64,000 nt of DNA, taken from NCBI RefSeq assembly GCF_030247195.1, contig NC_080671.1, positions 431,892,539 to 431,956,538 on the forward strand, given 5' to 3'. Positions 34,260 to 46,200 of this stretch are shown one piece after another. The stretch comes from Topomyia yanbarensis. Its lineage: Eukaryota > Arthropoda > Insecta > Diptera > Culicidae. Position 1 is the first letter of the stretch. Each line of letters begins with the position of its first letter. The translations under genes and the position numbers were made by a program. Under the pieces are notes generated by a model that made no database searches, had not been told where the DNA came from, and was given only the letters and a program-made list of their open reading frames with translations.

Positions 34260-37200
34260 ATGATCCGCAACCGACGCCTGCACCAATCGGCGCCGGCAAC
34301 AGTTCGGCAGCAGCCATCACCGTTGCAGGCCCAACAGTTTCTCAGCTATACGGCAGCGAACGATATCCAGTTTGTTGCTATGGAACCGCCGGCAAACAGT
34401 GCCAAGGCACAGCCTAGCGGACCACCACCGCTATCGTATTCCGGTATACTAAGCGAACCCGTTTACGAGGGACCCTTTCAAGTGATCGAGCCAGGAAGCG
34501 AGCTGTATCTGCAGATAGATTCTTCCTTCTGTTTTGACAGTTTTGACTCGCTCGAGACAGGGCCGGCTTTGAACCAACAAGAGGCGGTTAGCTGTTCCGA
34601 AAATGGTATACCCCAGCAGGTGTTAGATGATGTGTTCCGAGTGGAAGATGAAATGCAAGCTAACGGAGATATGATACCTAGGCAGTATCCCGTGGCGGAT
34701 CACCTTTCGATGGCCGATTATGAGGTTCAGCTGGTAGCAGAAATGGAGAAACTTTTTCCTCAAGCTCCTCAACCGGTTGCACCCCCGGGCAGTCGTCTAA
34801 TGGAGGAACTGACCAAGATTGGTTCATCGGATAACCCATGCTATATGAGTGTCCACTTCAAATCGGACGGGACGCGTAATGGACGAAACGTCCCAAAGGT
34901 ACAGATTAATAGTTTTGATGTGTTATTGTTAAAAAACCTTAAGAAATTTCAGTTGGACCTCCTTAAGCGGGACAAGGAACGGGGATTCCGCTGTGTGGAT
35001 ATGGTAGATGGAAATGGAAAAATTTTCAAAGCTAAATACTATGAACATATCACGATTCAGAAACAGCCGAAAACTTTCGCTTCGGTTCCTATTTCGAAAG
35101 AAGTTCGCCAACCAGTCCCGTATCGCAGAATTACCGAACTGCTCCAGTCTACTCAGCTAGCAAATGTTAGTCCTTCAGTGGTTAACAAAATCGAAAGGTT
35201 AGCTAACAACAATCGAAATGTAACGCTGACGCCGATTCGAGGCAGTGTATCTGCTAGCCGAGTTAATTTGAGTGGCCCTGCAACAACTTCCACAACAACC
35301 ATTGTCATCAAAGCCCCTAAACGAACCATCGCCTCTAGCACAGACACTGAATCGCTCCCACCGACGGAACATTTCCCCATGCCAATAATTAAGCAAGAAC
35401 CGCTGGACGAGCCACCGGCTGAGGCCGAATTACAGCAGCAACTTAGTGTAATCGATTCGACACGAATCGAAGTACCCATCATCACACCAACGGTGGCTAA
35501 CACTGTTGTCAGCAAACAGCCTAGAAAGCAAAAACTTCAATCACTATCGCAGTGCGATATGGTTTTCAACGAATCGGCCGGTATGAAAACTGTTCCGCCT
35601 GCGCCCGTCTGTGGCGGGCGTGCTGGAGATGCGTGTGCAAAAAATACTATTCCACCTCCCCGGGCTCGTATGCCCAACGACTATGTCACCGTGACGATCA
35701 AAGGTGAGTACCGCCGGAAGGTAGTATCGGTTAATGAAATTATTGAAGCTATTGTTGATCGGAATTTCCGCGCGTGATGAGCGAACTCGTCGATTGTTTT
35801 ATTGTTGGACAGGCATAACATGACAGTGTTTTACGTTATTTACCAAGGTATGAATTGTAGATTTAGTTTTTTGTTGTTGTACATAATTACTTTTGTAGTC
35901 TGGCTCTTGTATCAACAGCAGTCTATTTGCAGGTTTAGTTGGAAGACGATTTTCCGTTTTTCAAAAGTAATTTCATTAAAAGTGCTTTGCCAAATGCATT
36001 TTTCCTCGATTACAACAGTTCTTTGATATTATAGTTCTCTGAGACGTGACTCCCAAAACACACACAAACTTTCTCAATTTCTTTTTAAACTTATATTCGC
36101 GATGAATTCTTGTTCTCTGCATTATTACTTCCTAATTGTAGTATAATCGGGTTTTCCGCCAATAGCCTTGTATATCGATACGTGAATACATAGAACAATC
36201 AAGTCTGCAAAAAGGATGTTTGTAGTATCACTCTAAACAACTTTACTGAAAACAGCCTAGAAACTTTAACTGTTTGAAAGTTTGTTTTTCCAAATTTTCT
36301 TCCAGGAAAATTAACAGCTAATATTACTTTATCAGAACCTACATACCGCTCTCCATGCAGCTTTCCCATAGTTGCCAAATTTGAATATTATTCACTGTTG
36401 CGCTATTCCAATAGCGCATAATGCAAAACGAATATTTACAAGCAAGTTTACAATTTGCTTCGGTCGGTTATTCCTAAAAAACGATTGCAAATTTCTGATA
36501 GAAAAAAGAAGAATTTGTTTGAATACGTATTGGTATAGCTTAATGGTATCTAGTTTATATCTGGACATTGACGATAATTCCTGAGACTTTAAATTCGAGC
36601 GTCATTGTATGCTTCAGCAGACTTCGTATTAAAACACGGGCAAATGTTCGCCTGCACAACCGGACCCCATGTACGTACACGGTGTGCGTACACATAGGTT
36701 CGTGGCACCAGTTTTCTCTTTCTCACTCTCATCATCACTAGCGTTGACTCTTTTCGCCTTGTGCGAATCGTTCTCGTGTACGTACACGGATGTTTGAACT
36801 AGAATTTGTACATGGTTCGCTTGGGTTCGATGTTCGAGGCGAACCTGTACATCGAGACGAAGCATGTTTTAGGTTGAACGCGCGCACGAAATTTTGCACA
36901 CAGGTACAAATTTCTCTATGTTTATGGGAATACTGTGCCTCAGTCAGATGATTGGTGTTGTCAATATATGTTCTCTACTGTCTGCTTGGCAACGAGGCTG
37001 GCAGTACAAGGTTTTTTTTATTTGTTCACGTCGGCGTTTAGTCTTGCTGGTCCAGCTGCTGGTAGTGAATATATCAGTGTAACTCAGGGTATTCAGTATC
37101 TATCAATCAAAATTATAAGGCCTCTTCGGGTTAGAAAAATCTCTTATGAAAAATTTCTAACCCTATGTGCGGGGTCGGGACTCGAACCCAGGTACGCTGC

Positions 37201-40200
37201 GTACAAGGCAACTACGCTACACCCACCCCCATTCATTTTATTGTTACTCTTGTCCAACCAAAATTAATATTGTTTTGAAAAATGTCCCAATTCACGTTGA
37301 TCAGATAGCCGGTTATACGGTCTTGATTCGCTGGTTAGATACTTTTTAACAAGTGCAGCGTTAGTCATATCAAATTTTTGCGTTACGTAGTTTTTAAATG
37401 GTCTCTTCCCTAATAAACATCGTATGATTTAAGAACCTAACGACCTGTTCAGGGTATCATCCAAACAATATGTGGAATCGTTGGACTATATGGGTTAAAG
37501 TTTGTGTATAATATTTTTTTTATTTGGGTTAGATTTCCGATATATCGCGGAGAGACGTTTCTGACGTTGATCGCTTTGTGACGCCTTTGGATTGTGTCCG
37601 ATTGGGATCGAGTTTTGCGTAGGGACTCGAGACGTTTTAGTGTATCCGGTATGAAAATTCTTGATTATAATTTTTATAGGCGCCGTACTGTACTGCTCGC
37701 GAACATAAAAGACGTCCCGGTGATTGAGGGGTTATATCTAATAGTGCGCCGAAAAGTTCGAATTTTTTTGTGTTTTCCTAATGTACCTTCCCTCCAAAAT
37801 GTCTAAGCCGTGTGGTGTCCGGCGGGCTAAAGGCCAAGAATATAACCACTGGGGACCTGCTCCCATGTCACAAGAGGCTACTAACAATATGTTATGAGTT
37901 TCTAGGTCATGGTATTGATCCGTACCGAAGACTTAACCTGGACGGACACCAAGGTTTTGCATCATCGCCTTTATCCATTCTATATTGAGTGAATCACTGA
38001 CATATAGTCACTTATTCTGATTCGCTATTCCTGAGTGTGCATAAACGTTTTAGGTCTCTTCTGGCGGTGTAAAATAGCCGTAAAGGATGAAGCCTAATTC
38101 TATACTAAGTAACAGCACATATTAATATACCGGCTCTTCCACGCCAAGGTATAACTTTCAAAGCTTTGGTTTAAAAATCGTATTTAAAAAATCAAACTTT
38201 CAAGTAGGAAATTTGCCCAAGATGAAGCTGTCGAATTACACAAATAGTTTTTTGTGTGGCAATCGATCTGTAGATGTGTCAAAATGAGCCAGTTTTTTTT
38301 GTTAAATCTGGAACGTCTACCGATAAATCTACATCGACGAATGCCTTCAAAAGTGCTTGAGGTCTCTAAACTGCAGTCGTATTAGCCCGATAAAAAAGTG
38401 CTTTCTTGAGGTCTCATGAAGGTCTGACACTAGCTTTGTACTACTTTTGCTTTCCTAAACAGTGGTAAACATTTTAACACTCCAGATTTTCAGTCTGTCA
38501 GAAAGTGTAGGTCCATCAAAGCTAAAACTTCGTAAAATCGCACTCCTGGTCCTTTCTTCAAAATCATCCAATGCAGTTCTCTGCGTCACTTTTTCGAGTT
38601 TGAACCGCTCAGCAGTCGGTCTTTGCCAGTATTGCTCTTCTCCCATCCATTCTTCTGGGCCGTCGACGGATCAAGAGTCCTTGTCGTTGTGTTTATTATA
38701 TTTATTACGTATAAACAACATGTCGTTTGCAATTTGGCATCTAATCTAATTATGGAAACGTTTCTAATGGGGAGAGTGAAGATGCCAACTTGTTATTAAC
38801 ATTCCGCAGTGCATTTCTTCACATTCATTTTCCTTTATAGTTTTTGTACGCTTGCTTTGCACTACAAACTTTGGAAATGATCATTTAAGTGTTAATAAGA
38901 AGCAATACTCCCGATGGTCGGCTATTCGGAGCTCAAATTGCTCGTTTCGAATTCTCGGAAATTGATTGCGAGCGACGTTGGTACATATTGCTATGATCAT
39001 ATTGTCTACATATGAATAGATACCTCTATTCCACGCGGGTTTGTCCTTTAATGGTACACCCCACGGAAGAATAATTATTAAAATGCCTATTCGAATGGCA
39101 TTCATATTTCCAGGAGGTCACACACCTTAAAACTTTGATCTAGAATGAAAAAAGCGCGTGAGTACTTAGCTAAATCATAATATCTACCAAGATATATCCT
39201 GATTCATTTCCCTACCTGCTAACACCAATCCTATCCTGCGACACTTGTGGATGATGCAGAGAATTCCTCGTCCTACATCCGATCGATGTGGAAGAAATTT
39301 CGTATAGAAATGCTGATATCTGTTTCCCTCGGCATGATACTGTACCTTGATGTGGTCCGGGGGCTTTTCCACCAAAGCAGTATTACAGTGATTATATCAC
39401 AGAAACTTGGGATACGATTAATTTCTTTCTAGTTAAGCTACATTGTGATCAATTTTAGTACTTAACTTGGCGACCTTTATGATCCACTGCCATGGTCAAA
39501 TAATATACAATGTGGGTTTAGGGCCCAATTATCTCTGCAGGCACCCTTCTTTTGTTGTTATATTTTCAATTAGATCCATGCTATCACTCACTAACACAAA
39601 TTGCTTATTCTCTCATATACACTAACAATCTCTCATTCCAAACGTACAAACGTGGCCTACGCGATAACACAAACCTGGTCACAAATACGAACGCCCGCGA
39701 TCTCGCCAATATTCAAACACCCCGATTGATTAGGTGAACGTTGGAACCTAAGAACCTAAGCTCACGCAATCATGAATCGGTCACCTCCGGAAATCTCCGC
39801 CCTTGATCCTAGCAGCCCAAATTCATGCCTTTAGTTGAATAGAAATAAAACTAGACAAGACGTCCACGCGCGATCATTGAAGAATACGCGAACATGCGAA
39901 TGGCCACACGCTTATAAAAATAATGTGTCCACGAGAAGTTACATACATACTAGCACGCGCGACAAAAACGTTCACATACAAACGCTCGAGTCCTTCGCGA
40001 TCATCTACGCACGACCACACCCACGATCTCATAAAAAGTATAACACCCTGGTGACTAAGTGAATGGTTTAGCACTTATAAATTAACAATCCCGGTCTCGA
40101 GAGTGAACCTCCAAATGCCCGTGTTCACGCGATCATGAATCGGTTTCGTCCGGAATCCCTTATTCTCGGTCCTAGTAGCATAAGTGGACCAATCAAAAAT

Positions 40201-43200
40201 ATAATGCTCATATCCACTAAACTACATAAAATCGAATGTATACACACAAAGTCACATACACGCGACAAACAAATATAAAAATGCTTGAGCCCTTCGCGAC
40301 TATCCACGCAACCTATACTCGCACTCTTCCAGACATTATAACATCCCGGTGATAATATGAACGTCTCAGCACTTGTAATCACTCAAACGCAGTCTCAAGC
40401 GTGAACCTACAGCCCCCCGCACTCGCGCATTCATGAATCGTTCACGTCCGGAAGTCTCTTTCCTCCATCCCAGAAGTCTAGGTCCACGCCTTAATTGAAT
40501 CAGATAACTCCACAGCTCCAGTAGGACAACTCTCGAAAAAAAAATCGGAATATTATTAATACTCAATAACAATACTAACTCTTCTCTTTATTTTATTTTT
40601 ATTTATTTTCGGTCTCATGCGTTTTGTTCTTGTGATGACCTTCTCGAGCTCATACATCCAAGAAGAGCAACATTGCTGCCAACAATGATTCTTCTCTGCC
40701 ATCAGACGTCGCCAGGTTTTAGAACAATGGAGATGAGTATGAGAATAATACTTGATGGAATCAGATAAGTAGGAACGATCAACAAACTGATCCACACATA
40801 TCTCAACACACACAAATACACAAATGCTTGACAGGTGACTGGGCCAAGTGCATTCACTCGTAGGATCTATCATTTCGATGATCGCCTCGATTCTACGAAA
40901 CCAGTGCACAAGTAAGCTAGTCTCATCTGGTGAATGCATGTAACCTGGAAACCCTAGACACGACAGGACGAGACGGACAGACTGGACTCGACGGGGCCCA
41001 GTTCAGAGTTTTTGGGCATTCTTTAATGCACGGTTAGTGACCTAAAAACGCGCAAACGCCCCTAACTTTCGCGATAACACAAACCTGGTCAAAAACGCGA
41101 ACTTTACTTAAGTGAACTTTTCAGCACCTATAACTTTACAACCGCGGTCTCAAGCATTAACCCACCCCTCGCGCGATCATAGACCGGCAACGTTCGGAAT
41201 TCTCTACTCTCGATCAGCTTAGACTCATGCCTTCAGTTGGACCTATCGGGAATGATGCTCATATTCACCAGAAAACACGTTCCTCTACCATATACTGAAA
41301 ATTAATTATCAGATTCACGGTCCGCGCGCGCGATAGTTCGAGAATACACGGGAATGTGCGAATGGCCACACGGACCTATAATCGGAATTATGCACGCAAA
41401 GTTGGAGACACGCTGGCATTCAAATGCTCGAGCCTTTAGCGATTACACTATTACACAATTAGTAAACCCCCACGCTAACCCAGACAGATATGCACTCCTG
41501 GACTCGAACGCTAAAAACTACACCTTCCACGCATACGCCACCCAGGACTGAACATAGATTCATACATACAAAGCAACAAGTAATAATTACAGGTATTCGT
41601 CTGGCAACCGGGGGAAGTATATCTTAAACGCAGAACTTATCATTTCAATGATGGCCTTGGATCTGCGTTGCCTGTGTTCAAGGCACCATAGCTTTGTCCG
41701 TCAGGTCAAGGATGTATGAAACCCGCTAGCCACCACCCTCGGCCCTAGCTGCCCATAAAGGGATAAAAAAAAATAACAGTACTAACTCTACTCTTTATTT
41801 TATTTTATTTATTTTCGATCTCATGCGTCATATTCCTCTGATGACTTCTCCGAGATAATTTAACATAAAAGGGCAACATTGCTGTCAACAATGACTATTC
41901 GCTGCCATCAGACGTCGCTAGGTTTTAGAAAAATTGAGATGTACTTTCATACTCAATTGAATCAGATAAGTAGGAACGAACAACAAATTGTAAGTAGCAT
42001 ATTACACATGTCTTATTTTAACATCATGCATATTTGTATTAACATATTATTTGCAGGTAACACACATACCTCAACATGCAACACTTCCCATACACACGTA
42101 AACATTCACATACGCAAATATACAAATGCTCAACAGGTGACTAGGCCAAATGCATTCACTCGTAGGATCTATTATTTCGATGATCGCCTCGATTCTATGA
42201 AGCCATTGAACAATTAAGCTGACATAAGCTAGTCTCGTCTGGTTAATGCATGTAACCTGGTAGCCCCAGACAGGACAGGACGAGACGGACAGATGGCGGA
42301 CTGGACTCGACGGGGCCTAGTTCAGAGTTTTAGGCATTCTTCAATGCACGGCTAGCGACCTCAAAAAAAAAAAATATGAATTCATACTATCAACCAGATG
42401 TCATATTAACAACTTGGTACAAATCAACTTAAACATTCTAGAAGAGTTCACATTTACAGTCCCATAAAAGAAATATTCATTCACGAAATCTTCGTATCTA
42501 CTAATCTCTCTTTCATGTACGAGCGGAATTAAGAGGTAACAAAGAGGAAAAAAAAATTAAAATCTGAAATCTAAAGAGATTTGCAATGGCAAAGGAATAT
42601 GAAATAGCAATAAGCGGTAAATATCAGCCTCAAGGTAAATTATGGAAACGCAAAGGTAAGAATGCATTACAACCAATAATAATAATAATGATACTGAATG
42701 ATACTAAATAATTATTTTAATATTAAAAAAAGGAGTTTAAATGGCGCCCATGCGCTAATTCGTCCTAGTTGAAATTTGGGTTGAGGGGGCACGCATTTTT
42801 GGCCTAGGGCGAAATGCCGATCAGACCGGTTCTACACCAAAAATGTACTATAAGGAAACTATATAAGGTTATTTTCCTTACCCCTAACCTTACCACTGTC
42901 CCAATCCTTCCAATCAGGAAATTATGAGAAGACGATTCTTGGCAAGGCACAAATCTCCGATCAACATGGGGAACGTACCATTTGAGCCAGACGCTACTGA
43001 TTCCTGATTCCTGCAATCTAGTTGCCTCACCTGTGTTGTGGAATATTACGTCGTTTTCCAAGAAATCGCTTTCAGCTCTCCTCTTTTATCTGGTCTTGTC
43101 ACTGTATTGTCCCAGACGGGGTGGTGTGCGTTGAGATCTCCTCCCAACATTACCGGTGTTGAGCTGTCTTGAATGAATTTGAACAAGCTCTCTAAAGGTT

Positions 43201-46200
43201 TTCTGATACTGTCTGTGCTTTCTAGTGGAATGTAGAGCGAAATGAAAATGATGGGATTCTTGGTGTTTTTAACATTGATTGTCGCTATTTCTTGATCTGC
43301 ATTGGGTATGATGATTTCTTCTGCAATCAGGGTGCGGTGTACGAGTATACCTGAGCCGCCACACCCTTCTGGCCTACAGTTTTTGAACAGAGAATAGTTG
43401 AGAAATTTATATTTTTCCGAATCTTTGATCCAAATTTCTTGGATCAGAAAGACGTGAATATTGTTCATTGTGAGCAGGCATTGTAATTCTCTCTCTCACG
43501 CGAGAAGAAGCTTATCCGAGGTCCAACTTTTCCGAGATAAGATGAGTCGCAAAATTCTCCGTCTCCACAAATAGCGTGAGAATGATTTTCCGGATAAAAT
43601 TTGACTTTTTCCTTCTCACCTGAGAAGGTGATAAAATTTTAATTTCGTGGAAATCAATAAAAACTTAAAAAATACACTTAATTAATAATAACACGTTGTA
43701 TTTATCCGGAGAAGTTGTGTGAGTGCCAATAACTTTTCGTGTGAAAATGTGAGTTTTTATTGTCGCAGTAGCAAACTATCCGGGCGCATTTACTCATATG
43801 AGCTATAAATGCAATGCCTGATTGTGAGGTATATTTCTCTTTTAAGTAAGGGTCTTAAGCTGTGAATATTGATTTGAGATATGTTGAAGGTTTCGTTGAA
43901 GTTAACCATTTTTATATCGTAGCCGAATTTGTTGTATTTTGCTTAGCTTTTTGAATTTCGTCTATTATTTTTTGTATCATCGAACCGATCACGATTAGCA
44001 GGAGATCCGTGCTCGGATTTGAGTTCGATTTGATGTTGTTTTGCAGTATTGTCGTGAAACAAGCGTGGAGTTGATTCAACGTTGTTTGAAGACGTTCCGC
44101 CTCCGAAACTGCGTAAGGGTTATTTTTATCACGTTTATTCGGGTATTTGATCAGCCGGTCTTGACAGTTGTGTAATTATTTTGCTGTAGTCGATCTTTTT
44201 GTTTTGTCGTTCAACTTTTCGGAAGTCTGGTGTTATCTTGTTTGATGGTCTATTTGGGCGCTCCAATTCAGGGAATTCGCCGATAGACTCTAGGCTTGCA
44301 CATCGGTAGTTTGTTTTGGGAAACATTTCCTCCGCTTCCGTAAACGTCATTTTGTTGACTGTCATCGCTACGTTGATGTGTTCTCTTCTTTTTCTTTCAG
44401 CGCATTGCACGTCACGTCCGGTTTTTGCCGCAGTTTTTGCATTTGGGCGGTGTGTTCTTGTCGTATCCCTGGTGCTCTTTGTTGACTGTGTTCCCGCATT
44501 TTTGACAGGTTTTCTTGCCTTTGCACGCAGCTCCGCGTTGTCCAAATGTCGTTTGCAATTTGGAATTTTACTTAATTATGAAAACATGACTGAGGCAGGC
44601 ATGGGAAAAATCATTTCACGAATCGATCAATTTGAAATCATCCACCAACATGCTCTTACTGTGAAACCCGATCTCGGCAACCCTTCTTGTGCTGAGTTAC
44701 GCGTTCTTGCGAAAGCGAGAAGCAAAACACAAAACTGAAAAAAGTGTCAGCGCCCGGCTATGATTCATTCACCTTCGCATACGTAGTGTTTTGAATGAAA
44801 GCAGAAAGGATCGCAAATGAATGCATTCTTTCATTCACAAAGATTCATTTCAAAACATTCACCGGATCGTTCTAATAAAAAAAATTTCAAAACATTCACC
44901 GGATCGTTCTAATAAAAAAACATGTCGTTCTTGTTTATAGACCTATGAAATTTTCACTTGGTGATCTCTTATTTTTGAGTAAGTAGTTTGCAATGTGCTG
45001 GTGAAAAAAATAACTTCTTAAAACGATTCCGTGCATATCACAATATCAATTTCAAGTGGATTGTAGTGCAATCTACTTGTCAACATTGATTATAGTGTAC
45101 ATTTGCACTATAAAGTAGACGTAACCCAACCAGAGAATACAATGTCACATTCATTTGTGAACTAAAAGTTGATTCACTTGTGAATGTTTACAGTACAATC
45201 TTCCGATTCAATCCGCGTATGAAGAACACGATCTTCTTCATTCAACATAGTACGTGTCATTCTTTTACCTGGCTCACATATTCGGAAGTTCATCTCTACC
45301 TACGTTCAGATGTGTTCTTTTGGAGAGTTTTAGTTGGATCGTGAATGAACGACTGGCTGCTGTCAAAGCAATGAACGGATTCGCCAAGAATCATGCGAAT
45401 GAATGATAATTCCCATCCCTGCTGACAGGGAGAGTGGAGATGCCAACTTGTGATTAACATTTTGCAGTGAACTTCTTCCCATTCCTTTGGGATATCATTT
45501 ATACATTTTGTACGCTTGCTTTGTACTGCAAACTTTGGAATTGATCATTGACGTGTTAATAAGAAGTACTCCCAATGGCCGACTGTTCGGAGTTCAAATC
45601 GCTCGTTTACAATTATCGAAACTTAATCGCGAGCGACTTTCGTACATATTGCTAAGATCATATTGTCTATAGATGAATAGATACCTTTATTATATTCCAC
45701 ACGGCTTATTCCTTTTGTGTAACGCCCCGCGGAAGAATAATTATTAAAATGTCTATTCGAGCAGCATTCATTTTTCTACTGGAGGTCGCACTCCTGAAAA
45801 CATTGATCTAAATATCTACCAAGATATATCCTGATTGCTTTTCCTACCTACTAACACCAATCCTATCCTACGACACTTGTGGATGATGCAGAGAATTCCT
45901 CAGTCATAATAGTCACAAGTGTTGAACTAACATTCCTTCCCATCCCAGACTTGACCTGCATGGGCATGGTTATCTACGTTATTGATCATACTATAATCTT
46001 AGTCACTTTTGGTTGCACGTTGAGTGTGATATTATCCTGCCAAGTATCATACAGTTGGTTCAATATGCAATTTCAATCACGGGAAACTCAGCGCACCTGC
46101 GTTCGAGTCCCGACCCCGCACATAGGGTTAGAATTTTTTCATAAGAGATTTTTCTAACCAGACGAGGCGAATGATCTTAAGGCTAAAACCTCTGCAATCG

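Noticed and set aside
35704..35777. ORF end RNFRA and stop at 35775 as the true C-terminus of the 34-kb ORF
   Set aside because: A consensus donor lies at 35704, and an in-frame partner exon with matching phase exists at 59190.
37141..37230. tRNA gene
   Set aside because: The A and B boxes are present, but the cloverleaf is not complete and the body matches a second dispersed copy, so it is a tRNA-derived SINE.
40556..40939. Minus-strand frame of 127 codons in block B as a gene
   Set aside because: The second copy of block B has stops in that frame, and no family is recognisable.
40555..42365. The two B blocks as LTRs of a retrotransposon
   Set aside because: No TG..CA ends, primer-binding site or gag-pol frame lies between them, and block A is duplicated too, so tandem duplication is the simpler reading.
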